The notes under the pieces: generated by a model
Told to the model about the DNA's origin: nothing
The model's database searches: none
The model's input: the letters and a program-made list of their open reading frames with translations, nothing else
Program-made: the position numbers and the translations under genes
Origin: Serripes groenlandicus
Taxonomy: Eukaryota > Mollusca > Bivalvia > Cardiida > Cardiidae
DNA length: 64,000 nt
NCBI GenBank assembly: GCA_031761405.1
Contig: JASEVX010000003.1
Coordinates: 16,409,139 to 16,473,138 of the forward strand
Direction: 5' to 3'
In this document: positions 11,928 through 23,859 of the stretch, in pieces
Layout: every line of letters starts with the position of its first letter
Position numbering within the stretch: position 1 is the stretch's first letter

Positions 11928-12189
11928 TCCCTCCCAAAAAGAAAATTTATCCCAAAATTTATAAAAGATGTCTCCTTCAATGGTAACCAGTTGGAATTGG
12001 AAGCCGAAATATACAACATACTGACATGTTGGCTAATCAGATTTTTCACACAGACGCATAAATGTCCCAGGTTGGCCAAACCAAGGTCGACAGACAAACA
12101 CACAGATAAGCAGGCCAGTACTAAAGCAGTAATATATTTCTTTAAGTAAACCATTCATATCAAATATCTCAAATGATAGCTATGAACCG

Positions 12190-12297
12190 ATTCTATATCT
12201 TGAAAAAATAATTTTGTAATCGAAAAATGTTCCAACTGGTTCACGATTATAATACATTACCAATTCAAGGAGCTGTCGAATTATAAGATATACAAAA
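12190..12297 (+). repeat. 108-bp direct repeat, copy 2
   Basis: Second copy of 11820-11927, with AATCGAAAAATGTTCCAACT in place of AATCGAACAATGTTCCAACT and TTATAAGATATAC in place of TTCTAAGATATAC. Confidence 0.8.
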
Positions 12298-12496
12298 TTA
12301 TTGCGCAAATTTTATAATTCATGGAAAATTACTGATTGTTTTGATTATTAACAAAATCTTTCTGATAGTCAAGTCAAAATAATATGCGCATGTTACATTT
12401 CTTAGTGTTTTCTCATATTGATCGCCGTTTATCTTTTTAAAAGATTGTTCTTGTTTACTCTGAACCTATTTAAGAGACTTCCTTTGCTCTCAAAGA

Positions 12497-12780
12497 TCTG
12501 TTTTGTTGTATTTATTTACAAATTATAATATAAATTGAAAGCAAACAATCATATATATGAACTATTAGGTTATTATTTTCAAAGACATATTCATTTGTAC
12601 CTACCACCCAAAACACAGGTTTTGCGGCTTGAATTCGGCAAGTTGTGTGCGATCGCGCATCATATAGGTCTCCGAGAAAGAACAAAAACACCTTTAAAGA
12701 AATGACCAAACTAAATGTGTATGCATATTTTGAGCCATTTTACATTCAAAGAACATTTTAAATAGCTTGAAAACATCATT
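12497..12780 (+). repeat. Dispersed repeat, copy 2 of a pair
   Basis: Diverged copy of 10975-11260 (see there). Contains GTACCTACCACCCAAAACAC, GTGCGATCGCGCAT and CATATAGGTCTCC. Confidence 0.45.
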
Positions 12781-15700
12781 TGGTATGAACAAAATGGATA
12801 AGTGGCTATTACCTAATGACTCAATACACCCATGAGCCGAATGACTGCCCCAGGCAACCAGTTTCATCAGTTTTCAATTAATCTGGCTGTATCCCTATCT
12901 GTAAGTGAATCCAAAATGCTTCCATCACTGCAGCTGACACAAATGTTACCTTAACATTTATCCAGCCAAAAGATCTTTAAGTAAAATAGCTCACCATTCT
13001 TATTGAATGCGCATAAAAGGCAAATGTCATTCGTAACTAAATTCGGTATTACGCAGAAACTGTTGAAAACATGCCTCTGGAAACACATATATTGATGGTT
13101 TGATTCAGTAGATAATTTTGCGTCATAAACGAAATTCAATTACTTCCGTGAGATGGCCGCAGACACCCGAACCGCCTACATGTAATGATGCTCAATATTA
13201 GCGGTAGGATAATGTTTCAAGCGCCTAGTTTTCGCTTTCCCTCTTAGATAAATAAATATCCCGCCGAAAAACATCCAATAAGTTGGGTTTTTAAAAAAAA
13301 TATATAAGTTACATTTATACATGTACTCAATCCAACATGAATTTATTATTCATTCAGCGGAGTAAAGCGATGCAAGGTTTTACTAGGTATATGAACACAG
13401 GACATATTATTGTGTAAAGTTTCCAGGTTAAGTAAGGTCAATTAGAGGAGATACTTTCGCGCATTTTCTATTTCCTGATTTGAAGATAGTTATGCTTAAA
13501 ACCGTAAAAAATATCATTGTACATTTCTATTAATTAAACACAGTTTCCCGTTTTGTTGTTGTATGCAATAAGTTTGTAAACGAAATAAAATTAACAGAAT
13601 ATTGACCCTTATCATTTGTCGTAACATACCACTATCCATGTTTTCTTTGTATCGTTGCGATACTTTCAACATCTTAAAATTAATTTAATCTTTGGTGTTT
13701 TCATGTCAACCAGGCCATTCCATGAGAACACCGGTGAAAGTGACATATTTTCATATAGTTCAATCTATCTGGTTTCGTTTGATATATGTAAGGGCTTCGT
13801 CCGACGAATGTTGATGTCGTCAAGGACGTCAAAAGAAGATATATTTTACTAATAGTTGAAATGACGTCACGTATTTTTGATAATATTTACGTTTGACACT
13901 GAAACCAATACAATGAATTTACGTTTTAACCCAATGGTGCTTTAGAAACGGAATTTTAAGAGTGTAGTTTTAAAGCCTCCCATTTACAATTTCAACGATA
14001 AAGTATTACATCGTAGTATGGTGCAATTCAACGTACAGCGTTTTATAAAAGGATGCCGGAGTCATGCTAAAACATGAACATATTTACGTTAATACATCAT
14101 ATTTTGTTTCAGCATTCCTTGTAAGTTAATACATATAACAATCACCGTTTGCGATGAAATAAGCCTGTATCATACTGAATATAAATATGAAGTACTTCGG
14201 TGTCTAAGGAAACCAACTTTTTTTTTTTCCGCCAATGGTAGATTAAATAAAACCCGCACATCCATGATATATGATCCAGGTGAGTCTGTTTGTCCGAACT
14301 ATCACAATTGCTTCTGTTACCCTTATACTTACATACAGATTAAACTGTATAGATGTGCAGGCTTGTCTGTTTTTTTTTAACTGATCGAAAATGCCCCTAC
14401 ATTGTTTTTTCGTGGAGTAGCCCTCAGTTCAACATCTATAGTTTGAATAACACACACCAAACTATTTTGTTATCATCATTACGACCGATGCACATTGATT
14501 TATTTATACATGTTATTGTTCTATGATTCAAAACATTGTGGTATATTATTTATTTTACAATTTACTCTTTTTAGAGACAGCTACTCTGTATTCACGCAGT
14601 GTCTATGTAAGGGAACACGGAAACACGAAAAGCGTATCTGTCAATGGTTTCAAATCGATGTCAGATATAAATATTCAACTCTAGACTTTACACTAAATCT
14701 TCTTGGTTCATTGGAAGAAGGAATTCAAAAATCACGAAAACCAAAATAGTTTGATATCGATACATATGTTTACTTATCTTATACGTTTGTATTGGTTGGC
14801 AATGTTTTAACATTTGATATTAAAGGAGAGTGAAGAACTATGCAATAAGGGACTGAAAGGAACTGAATATCCTCAGAAATATTACAAGTTGGTGAGGCTT
14901 AACAACACCATCGTTTTTTGGTATTCTTTGGGGAACGAAAATATGCAAATTCGGAGGAGTGACGTTCAGCGTCACGTTCAGGCTAAGCCGTTTGCTTATG
15001 CAAAGACTGAAACCTATCCTATTTATATATATATAATGTATGCGCACCATGGACCTGCTGAAATGTGTCGATTCCCGATTCCCCCTTTTTATTTATCAAT
15101 AGATTATAAAAGAAAGCCTGACTCTAACAACTGGTATAGATCCAAACCTCTAGGGTGCTCATCGTTAATATTCTAAGATTTGGCCACTTAGTGTGATTTT
15201 CAATGTAAAAAATCCCAAGATAACAGAGCAAGAAAAACAACTTGTATTGCTCTGATTTATGGTTGATATGCACGATCAACTATCCAGCAGTTAAGTGCCC
15301 CAAAAACTGTCCAAAATATCAACAACTGTCTCTTCTTAAAATGGAATAACAACTTTCAAACATATTATCACACAACTCAAATCTTTCCCTATCTTAACAA
15401 CAAATCCCAAACTCAACAGCCCTATGATTAAACACTTACCAGTAACTGTCAAGTACTTGAAACTGATTCTCCTTCAGCAACGTCCGTCGTGCGTTCAAAA
15501 ACTCTTTAATAACAAGGCATTAATTTCAGAAACACTGGATACCTTTTTCAGAAGACTGTACTCCTAAAATGTCAAATAGTTTTATAAACAAAACAGTTAA
15601 TACTGTTGACAATTCTGCCTTAGTGTCAAAACGCCTCAGACTAATTGTCTATGACACCAATGGCATTTATTGCCGATTTATAAGCAATCAGTGTTTTTAT

Positions 15701-16079
15701 TCCAGTCTGTTGCAATGGAAACGGTGTGCAACGTTGAGTGTTTTAGGAAAAAAGCAATATTTACCATTATTTCAAAAAAAAAAATGCAGCCGTCTCAAAT
15801 TAAGTTCATCACAGAAACAGATAGTTTAATCAAATGCAAGAAAAATGCTACGGGGAACATATCCTCGATTTTGCATACATTAGAGTTCAAAAGACCTCAT
15901 TCCCTAACAAGAGAGCCCTAAATCGATCACCTGAGTGATAATAAATTAGTAGCAAAAATTTAACTGCAAATATCTGGGAAAATTTGATCAGGAGTGCAAA
16001 ATAAACTCGACACTGTTAAAGAAATACCTTATCAGTAAAGGCCATTTGTATCTTGAAATCTAACAAAAACTTTAATAAG
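12781..16079. other. Unassigned 3.3-kb stretch with two weak open frames
   Basis: No tandem or inverted repeat of note. A frame at 14495-14749 (+) is preceded by a pyrimidine-rich CTTTTTAG at about 14566-14573, which could be a splice acceptor; the following residues include RKHEKRICQWFQIDVRYKYS before a stop. A second frame at 14814-15176 (+, 120 codons) contains EYPQKYYKLVRLNNTIVFWY. Neither matches a family I know and neither has a convincing donor, so I leave them as unproven. Confidence 0.3.
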
Positions 16080-17275
16080 AATGGAATTATAAAGTTTTGT
16101 CATTTTGCGCTATTCCTGATGGCGCATTCCTGTCCTGTTTTTTCAACGAAATCAATATGGTTTGAACAGTTTTTGTAGAGGGTCACTCAAGGAACATTTC
16201 TCAAAAATTATCTTGGAATCGGACAAGCCGATTTGTAAAGATTGGAAAGTTTTGGTATTTTTCTCACTTTCTGATGCCGCAGCAACCAAAGTTCTACACA
16301 GAATGTAAGTCTTTGAACAATTTTGAAAGAGGACCAACAAAGAAACCTTTCTATGAAGTTAAGTTGAAATTGGTCCAATGGAATAGTTGGAGTTGTCATT
16401 TGTAGCTAAAAGTTCAATTTATTCCTTTTTTGATGACGCATGATTTCTATGCTTTTGAAACCAATCAATATGGCTTGAAACAATTAAGTAGAGGATCACT
16501 GAATTAAGATTCTTATTGAATTGTCGTAATATTAGACCAAAAATGTCTTAAAATGGAATTTTTAAGTTTTGACTTTTTGCCCCTTTTCAGATGTCCCCTG
16601 TATGGCATGTTTTTTAATCAATAGGTATGACTTGAACATTTTTTGTATAGGGTCACCTTAAAAAACAAATTATATTGGAATCTGATAAGCAGATTCAGAG
16701 GAGAGGAATTTTAAAGTTTTGACATTTTGTCTCTTTTCTGATGCCGAAGCAACCAAAGTTCTTCATGGAATATTCCTGTGAAATTAAGTCGAAATTGGTC
16801 CAGTTGAATGGTAGTTGTCATTTGAAGCTAAAAGTTCAATTTCCCCCTTTTGTGATGACGCATGGTTGCTATGATTTTGTATCCAATCATTATGGCTTGA
16901 ACAAATTAGGTAGAGGATCACTGAAGTAAGATTCCTATTCAATTTTCCTAAAATCAGACAAGCAATTTCATAATAATAGTATTTTAAAGTTTTGGTCATT
17001 TTGCCCCTTTTCTGATGCCCATTAGCTGCCATGTTTTTCAACCAATCAGTCATCCAAGTAACATTTCTGTTAAATTATATTGGAATCTGACAAACAGATT
17101 CAGAGGAGAAGAATTTTAAAGTTTGGACATTTTGCCCCCTTTCTGAACCCGCAGCAACCAAAGTTCTACATGGAATTTAAATCTTTGAACAATTTTGCTT
17201 TTGTGGTTTAGGAGGAGATGATGTTAAAAGCTAAAAGTTAACGTCTGACGATGGACGACGCACAGAGAGTGAAAT
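16080..17275 (+). repeat. Bivalve-type tandem repeat array, about 405-467 bp units
   Basis: Higher-order units restart at AAAGTTTTGG near 16246, AAAGTTTTGA at 16713 and AAAGTTTGGA at 17118, each followed by TTTCTGA and GCAGCAACCAAAGTTC or GAAGCAACCAAAGTTC. Recurring words inside are ATGGCTTGAACAA, GTAGAGGATCACTGAA, GAAATTGGTCCA, GGAATCTGACAA and GATTCAGAGGAGA. The array ends with GTGGTTTAGGAGGAGATGAT and GACGATGGACGACGCAC, a 3' end shared by a repeat group I remember as very common in bivalve non-coding DNA. Open frames inside are by-products. Related copies lie at 26090-26330, 28500-28900, 53100-53650 (-) and 63720-63860 (-). Confidence 0.75.
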
Positions 17276-17309
17276 AAACCTGAATAACCTCCTTTGTAAT
17301 TTTAGATTT

Positions 17310-17480
17310 TGATTTTATTTGGGGTTCTGAGTCGTTTTCAACATAATTTCACAGCGACGGTTCACTTGTTTATGATCCCTGGTTAAACAAACAAGTACTA
17401 GACTAGGAAATGTTCCGTGCCCTAGTGTACTGTACCATAATTGATGCGCTGCCGTGACTCCCGGTTCTAAATCTACGGCC
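17310..17480 (-). repeat. tRNA-derived SINE, family A, antisense, diverged
   Basis: The reverse complement runs from GAACCGGGAGTCACGG through CCTAGTCTAGTACTTGTTTG to CCGTCGCTGTGAAATTATGT and GAAAACGACTCAGAACCCC. It shares this order with 20545-20680 (+) and 30405-30610 (-). Confidence 0.6.
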
Positions 17481-17794
17481 ATGGCAGATTCGTTCTAGAA
17501 CTCTCTTAATTTATCATGATATCTAATGATTTATTGTATGATGATCATAATTGTCCATGTTTAAAGTTATATAACTGTAGCTTCCTCTTTCTTATTTGAG
17601 TTTTGGAGTAATATTGACTTTATGGGTAGGCACTATTTCAAACGCGTTCAGAATTGTATAGGACCTATGCACGTAGTTAAGACTTTACTTGATTGTTATG
17701 TTTTAAGTTTGTTGCTAGATAACCGTAGACACAAACATTTTATGATTTTGGTTAATTGAGTCATATACATTTTATATATGAATTACTTTGGAGA

Positions 17795-18120
17795 CTCCAA
17801 TATACCCCCCTTCAAACTTCGTTTGTTGGGGGTATAATAATGACTTTCTTAAGCAAAGCAAGATAATCTCCCTCGGGTTGGATTTTGCCTTGTCCGGGGC
17901 ATAACATGAACACTACTATATGGAATTTAATTAAACTTCATACGATGATAGATCATAAAGAGAGGAAATGCAGTGTACAGGAACCAGAACTCTATGTTAT
18001 CTAATTACAGAGATATGGCCCTGTGTTACCTTTTCTTGTCCGGAGAATAACTTGAAAACTACCAGATGGAAAATTTGAAAAATGATACTTGTTGTAACAC
18101 ATTTTAGAAGCACTGTTCCT
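17795..18120 (+). repeat. Bivalve-type repeat: 3' hairpin followed by two 144-bp tandem units
   Basis: At 17801-17836 TATACCCCCC and GGGGGTATA form a stem, as at 27970-27996, marking the 3' end of one repeat type. Right after it, TTGTCCGGGGCATAACATGA (17892) and TTGTCCGGAGAATAACTTGA (18036) start two units 144 bp apart, each followed by ACTAC, ATGGAA and AACTTCATACGATGATAG or a decayed equivalent. Confidence 0.65.
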
Positions 18121-18129
18121 CATAGGTTT

Positions 18130-19130
18130 TTTTAAATTTTTGTTAGAAGAGGTGATGATGTTCAGGAATCCATTATTCATTTTTATTTACAAGGCCGCAT
18201 TAAACTTAAAAAACATTTAAAAACTGGTAAAACATGTTGTTTTTCCCCTTAATAAACCCCCATTGTAAAGAACGATTTGGAAGCGAATTATACAAATTGA
18301 TACCCAAATGATAACTTTTGATAAAAAGTATGAATTTCTGCAAATAGTTATTCATTTATGCAAAAAACTGATTGAAAAATGTAGTTAATCATAAGAATTC
18401 AGCCCAATGAAAAAGGTGTGCCGGTTGCTACTGTAATCAAAGCCAATTTCAATGGGTTTTTTAGAAATATTTGACTTGTTTCATCAAGTCGAGATACAGT
18501 GTGAAGTTTGAACAAAATCCGTGACCATACGTGCCACACTTCCTATATAGAAGTGCAAATTATTACAGAGAATGGCTATTCATTTACATCCATGAACACA
18601 ATCCTAACACATAAGGCGGCGACTTGTTTCAAATAAAAAGGAAAGAGTGGCCTGAGTATTGAAGAACACATTCATTGTCATTCATAATTTGTCATTTCCC
18701 GTTTAAAGGTGTAATTTCAATATTAAATGAATAAGATATCTACGTTCGTTTCTATATACTCTCTTCACAAGTTATAGACCTCGGGTTGTATTGTAATACT
18801 CGGAAGGTGGTAAAATTCGAATCTCACTTGACATTTGGTCCCGCGAGATAAACAACTTCTCCCACTTCCCGAAGAACACTTGATATCACCAGTATAAGAA
18901 ATAGAGTTAACGTTGAAACTACGTAAACATGTCCACTACCCGTTGTTCACAAACTGTGCTATTGCTATGTTATGAGCCATACTAAAATTAACGTTATCTT
19001 TGCCTGATTGTAAATGTTAAAGTCGTCTAAAAGTAAACGTTAACAAAAAAAATGAAGGTATAGACATTTGTCAATATGATTGCAAAAACAATTAAAAAAA
19101 GGAGTTAAAGAAAATGTCATCACTTGCAAC
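18130..19130. other. Unassigned AT-rich stretch
   Basis: I see no gene, SINE head or strong inverted repeat in this kilobase. Confidence 0.4.
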
Positions 19131-19139
19131 TCATATATG

Positions 19140-19305
19140 AGCTTTACCAGATCTGCTGCAGACGACTTGAAACACATGTAACATACATTCAAAATGTATA
19201 AAAATAAATTATTATTTAATCATTAAATCAGTTGAATACATTATTGATTGTTTCATAAGGTCGTCTGCTGAGAGTACGTCAAAATGCGTCTGCAGTTGGG
19301 AAAAG
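19140..19305. mobile_element. Degenerate hairpin MITE of the TTAA family
   Basis: The left side has AGATCTGCTGCAGACGAC and the right side GGTCGTCTGCTGAGAGT, then GCGTCTGCAGTTGGGAAAAG ahead of ATTTAAC. These are the half-sites GTCGTCTGCTGCAG and GGGAAAAGGGTTAA found in intact members at 30028-30245 and 32290-32511. The centre is AT-rich and lacks the usual AGGAGAAATT hairpin. Confidence 0.55.
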
Positions 19306-19350
19306 ATTTAACTATACATCATGTTTTTTTGTTGAAAATACACATACGTT

Positions 19351-20283
19351 TAGGGGTGGGAACGAATATTCGAATATTCGAATATTCGAAAAACGGACGA
19401 AAATTCGAATACTGTTTTCGAATAAGAATATTCGTTTTCAGTTTACAAATATCTTTAAGAAATTAAGAAAAATATGATAACAATTCATTAGTAAAATTCT
19501 GACAGAGGTCGCGAGTTGGAGCTAATAATGATTAAGGCGAAGTGATAAAGAGTAACACTTATAAAATTGATAATTGTCACGCGTACGTTTACCCGAGTTC
19601 TTATCATGTGTAACCAGACATCACCTTGACGACCGGTTTGTTCGATATCTTTGAATCAAGACACATGTATAAACGATGACAGTCTGCATATAATTACGAA
19701 AGTGAAAGTAAAGTTCCGTAAAACCCTCCCAGCTTAATAAAAACATAGTTGATGTTTACATCATAGAAAGCTATTGCAACAATTGAATAAATCATATTTT
19801 CACATCGCATTACGTGTGAAAAGTATGCAGCTTTTCTCTTTACCTCTTTAAAATCGAATTCACATCAGCGAACAAATTGAATCGTCCCGCCATTATGTTT
19901 TCTTCCAACACGCGGTTAAATTGACTAGACGAAATGGTTAAAAAAAATATTTGATTCGGTTAGATATTAAATCCGGTAAACAAGCGACACCTGAATGAAT
20001 ATAAGGCGCAAAAAACGTTGCGATTCGGTTGATCGTTTTGAGGGGAATTTATTTCTTGATTTACATCAACTTGAAATTCAAGTGTACATGCAATATATTC
20101 GTAAACAATTGCTTATACTTATACTTGAAAATTGCCATTATTTGAAAAAGGAAAGGAAAAGTACCAGTATTCGGATAAACCTGAAATCGGATGATTTCTG
20201 ATTCGATAAACGAATATTCGAATATATTCGAATAAGTAAAATGAATGTTCGAATATCATATTAAGTATTCATTCCCATCCCTA
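19351..20283. mobile_element. 933-bp TIR element with ATTCG-rich ends (hAT-like)
   Basis: The left end is TAGGGGTGGGAACGAATATT; the reverse complement of the right end is TAGGGATGGGAATGAATACT. Subterminal arms carry repeated GAATATTC palindromes at 19366-19390 and 20212-20235. The candidate 8-bp flanks ATACGTTT and AGAACTTT match at only five of eight positions, so the target duplication is uncertain. TAGGG-TGGGAA termini recall non-autonomous hAT elements; that is from memory. The 68-codon frame at 19995-20201 shows no transposase motif. Confidence 0.65.
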
Positions 20284-20544
20284 GAACTTTAGTTGTAATG
20301 GTTGCACGTAGTTTTGATTCGAGGAAACTATATTCACGTCATAATGATATGTTACTTTATGGAAATGTCAGAACCAGATCTGTTTTGCCGTATACCACTT
20401 CAAATAAAATATGTTGGTAAAATACGTCATACATGTATGTCCAAAAAAGCAATGCGTGTTTAAAGAAATACGGTTTTCGTTTAATACGTATGAAATATCC
20501 TTATAATTAACGAGTTAATAAGGTATCCGCTGTTGCCGAAATTT

Positions 20545-20680
20545 AAACCTCTGGGATTTGGAACGGGGCGTCTCTGGTTCGATCCCCAATCGCCCAGCGG
20601 CGGTAATGGTGGAGTGCTCTAGTGCAGGGCACATTTTCTAGCTTAGTACTGGTTTGTTTACAAATTAATTTGATCTTGCA
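20545..20680 (+). repeat. tRNA-derived SINE, family A, partial
   Basis: A B-box-like GGTTCGATCCCC at about 20577 is followed by GGCGGTAATGGTGGAGTGC, GCAGGGCACATTTTCTAGC and TTAGTACTGGTTTGTTTAC. The same order, reverse complemented, occurs at 17310-17480 and 30405-30610. The central GTGATATAACTGAAATA part is missing here, so the copy is 3'-truncated. Confidence 0.65.
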
Positions 20681-21344
20681 CATCCGACCAATCTGATCTA
20701 GCTATGCCATGTTCGTCAATTGTTCACAGTAGTTTTCATGAAACTGCTCAAAGTCGTTTCTGTTTGGATCCTAACCATTTTTCAAATGTTTTAAAGTATA
20801 TTATTACGACTTTCATGTATGTCCTTCAAATTCAACTAGAAGTCACTTATCAAACAACCTGTAGTTTCTTAAGACAAGTAAAATGAAAATACATATACTT
20901 CATTATAATCCATGTCAATAAACAAAGAAGAAGAGGAAGTCAATAATGTCTTGTCATACCGAACGCTTGACATTAAATTTAGTAATAGGTTGTTTGTAAA
21001 TTGAGCCTTTTTTGTTATAAAATATGGAAAGCAATTGAAAGGAAAACAATTCTGGATTGTATGACACTATAGTAAGTAGTTCACTATTACTTCTTGACAT
21101 AAAACACGTTTCGAAATTAAATAATAATGGACAATTACAGTTTCTTTGAAATCATGGATAGCGTATTTTCGTAGGCTTTTTTAAAATATTTTCGTTTGTT
21201 CCAATACGAGTCCGGTTACCTGTCCCTTGTCAACAATATGCTTTATGAAAGATTCGCATGGCGTAATAGGTCCATCCGTTTATACGAAGACAATGCAATA
21301 TAAATAAATGTGTAAGGCTACACTGACACTATCAGCGTCAGTGG

Positions 21345-21905
21345 CCTTTCGTTACCGTATGCGTCGGTCATATTTCCGTGCGATGTTCGTACGATTCAAC
21401 CAACTTTTAAAATTCGTTCGGTATCCGGACAATCGTAGCTTCTGGTCACATGCATACGGGCCTCGTAAGATCTTTTGAAAGATGCAATAGTAGGATATCC
21501 GTACGGACATCGCAGACAGGTCGTACGAAGATCGCAAGGATCTTGGAAGCACCTCGTACGATGCACGAGTGTTCGTACGGCCCTCGCATGGTGCCTTTAC
21601 GGTGGCCGCACGGTGTCCCAGCAATTTCTCTCCATTTCCCACCCTCAATGAAAGTAAAATGTTTCTTTTTAGACCACTGATCTGATGCCGTTCATGAATA
21701 TATATTGACACCATTTAACCCTTTCAACGCTGAATTGCTAAACAGTGGATTGCGCACCTTTGCATTTGATATATCAATTTTCAGGAATATCGAGGTGAAA
21801 AACTTTGAGTTCGGCAGGGAACAGTAACGAGCCTAGCAGAACGACACAGTTGCTGTTCTAACGTAGAGAGACATCTCTCTAAATTAGAGTGATATGTCTT
21901 TAAGC
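21345..21905 (-). repeat. CGTACG-rich repeat, uninterrupted copy
   Basis: GC-richer than its flanks and loaded with CGTACGA, CGTACGG and TCGCA words. Read on the minus strand it is collinear with 39050-39273 joined to 42933-43092: GAACGGCATCAGATCAGTGG, GCTGGGACACCGTGCG, then GATCCTTGCGA, CCTGTCTGCGATGTCCGTAC, CATACGGGCC (+) and GATTGTCCGGATACC. It is therefore the unoccupied version of the site holding TIR element copy 1. The 120-codon minus-strand frame (21352-21714) includes SLRSSYDLSAMSVRISYYCI; a similar peptide is encoded at 42869-43123. I cannot assign a function; it may just reflect shared ancestry. Confidence 0.75.
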
Positions 21906-22590
21906 ATGATTCAAAATCAGACCAGCATACTTCGCTGTACGCATATTAGATCTGACTAACCCGCATAAAGGGTCGTCTCGAATTGATCTAATACACTTCA
22001 ATACTTATGAGCACGTTATCGTTTGCCATGTCGAATATAATCGCACGATACAACAAACGACAGTGTTATACAATCGGATTACTCGACAATGAACGCTTCT
22101 CTATATCGTTTATTTATATGGGTCATCTTACCTGTTTTATACCGTACGTTTTTGTAAGCGACAATTTGATTGTCTGACGCAAAGCTCTGTAGGGGACAGT
22201 CATCTGATCTATATACGAGCTAGGTCTGGTTTTAATGAGATGTCCTAGTTACTGAACTTTAAACTGGTTAAAAGAATACCACTCACACAGTTATATCTGA
22301 TTTATATCTAAAACAAACTCACTTTGTTGTATTTCACAGATTATATCTTTTTATCATTTCTAGGTACCATACAAACTGAATTTGAGGTATTTTGTTTCCT
22401 CTGGATAAATTGTTTTCAACATAACCACAAGAACGAAATAGAAGGACAAAACTGATATAGCAAAACTGATATGTTCCAACATTGAACCGCTATCGTTAAT
22501 GGGAAGACGAGCATTAGTGTCAAGAGTGTCAACCGTGATGACAGAAAAGGCGTCTTCAATTGGAAGAAGAGTACCATTGTCTCCTGCAAT
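21906..22590. other. Unassigned stretch
   Basis: No gene, SINE head or repeat that I can support. Confidence 0.35.
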
Positions 22591-22599
22591 GGATCCAGC

Positions 22600-22830
22600 G
22601 AAAGAAACTCATGACAAACGTAGTTTTAATCGTTTGGTTACTCCAACTTTCATCACGTCACGGGTTCAATCCCCTGACCTATTCATTCCGTATCTTTAGA
22701 ATGGAAGTACAAGCGTTTCCTCCATAGCGCGCATAATTGTGACTCACAGGTGTCACGATACATGGATCACAAGTACTGGTGATTCAACCAGGAAATTCCG
22801 TGCTATAATCGAACATGTATTAATAGCGGC
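22600..22830 (+). repeat. tRNA-derived SINE, family C
   Basis: B-box-like CGGGTTCAATCCCCTGACC near 22661, then GATCACAAGTACTGGTGATT, CAACCAGGAAATTCCGTGCT and the 3' end GCGGCGTTAAACACCAT. The tail GCGTTAAACACC resembles the 3' end of family B. A relative may be at 24885-24985 (GTACTGGTAACTTACCAAGA, CCCCGTGCTAAAGCTGAATA). The frame 22499-22699 overlaps it and is not credible as a gene. Confidence 0.6.
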
Positions 22831-23387
22831 GTTAAACACCATACGAACAAAAAAGCCCTCAGCAATCAGCACTGTTTGACTGACATGTTTACCATGGAAA
22901 CATCATATAAAATAAGATTACCCCTCGTGACTTCGTGTTTTGTTTCAGTTTCCGTTAAAATGATGTATGTACATCTGTTATGAAATGTTCACAAACACTG
23001 TATGTTTACTGCAATTACGTCACAATGCTACCGGGAAAACAATGAGTGTATTTAAGCCTTTTTTTGTGAAAGAGTTGACTGGTTTTCGAACGAACAGTTT
23101 CGAAGGAGTTGTGCTGTGTTTGTTTTTGGCAGCCGTTAGAGATGTATCGTAGAAGAATAAACATATATAATTCAGAGAGTAGAGAGCGAGAAATGGATGA
23201 GAGGGTTTGGTCGGGAGTTCAAAGGTCAAGGTGGGCCTTGAGAGTCGCAAAAGAACCATAGTTAATAAGAAATTCGAAACGCAGAGACGCATGGATATGC
23301 AATGCGGTACCCCCTTTGTGTCACAATTTCAGTTGTCAAGATCGTCCGTCTAGAAAAGAAAATTCACATACAGAGTTTGTGTCAAAC

Positions 23388-23549
23388 ATGTATCGCAATG
23401 CCCGTTCCTCGAAGACACAGAGGCAAAAGAGTAACTATATAATCAGCCATGTGTTCCATAGTAAACACAACGTAAACACATTTAAGCTATGTCTATGGAA
23501 CGGAACAAAACCTACAAACCTAAAACGAACTCTCTATAAAAGAAGATAA
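23388..23549 (+). CDS. Member 1 of a short conserved ORF family (N-terminal part)
   Basis: Unrecognised protein. The frame starts MYRNARSSKTQRQKSNYII, which matches the minus-strand ORFs at 37993-38172 (MSRNARSSKTLRQKSNYII) and 38189-38389 (NARSSNTQIKMSNYII). After this point it diverges from the other copies and lacks their conserved end (EELQMLCI and RRLK). It lies about 20 bp upstream of a SINE. The shared words CGCAATGCCCGTTCCTCGAA and AAGAGTAACTATATAATCAG show common descent; whether it is translated is unknown. Confidence 0.4.
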   Translation: MYRNARSSKTQRQKSNYIISHVFHSKHNVNTFKLCLWNGTKPTNLKRTLYKRR

Positions 23550-23559
23550 AAATTACATT

Positions 23560-23850
23560 ACGGTAGCTCAGTCGGTAGCGACGCGGGGTGTCAATCCAGG
23601 GGTTGTGAGTTCGAATCCCGGCTCGGCCAACTTTCTTTCCGACGATTGACAAAAGTCAATGCGACATGCGTCATCCACCAATGGGCTAAGTCTATGTGGA
23701 AAAGCAGCCAGTTGTTTGGGAAGATTGTTGTGTGGAGTACTGGTGTGGGAAATGTGTCTAGTGACATAGCGTTTATATCACAGTGAAAGGTGCGATATAA
23801 ATGTGAAACTAAAGCATTTTACTAGGAAGATGGGATGCTGCATGGATATA
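23560..23850 (+). repeat. tRNA-derived SINE, family B, with tRNA-like head
   Basis: Head: GGTAGCTCAGTCGGTAGCGA is A-box-like and GGTTGTGAGTTCGAATCCCG is B-box-like. The body has CACCAATGGGCTAAGTCTAT, GGAAAAGCAGCCAGTTGTTT, GGGAAGATTGTTGTGTGGAG and TACTGGTG. The body is nearly identical to the antisense copy at 56011-56181, so the two are of the same subfamily. The T and anticodon stems do not pair well, so this is not a functional tRNA gene. The end is diverged. Confidence 0.75.
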
Positions 23851-23859
23851 TCAATGCAT

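Noticed and set aside
11846..12154. 102-codon minus-strand membrane protein
   Set aside because: The hydrophobic start is short, the end lies in a 108-bp repeat, and no family is recognised.
14814..15176. 120-codon plus-strand gene
   Set aside because: No domain, no clear upstream regulatory sequence or splice sites, and an overlapping antisense frame is equally open.
23567..23636. tRNA gene
   Set aside because: A- and B-box-like words are present, but acceptor, anticodon and T stems do not pair, and the sequence continues into a SINE body shared with 48898-49150 and 56011-56181.
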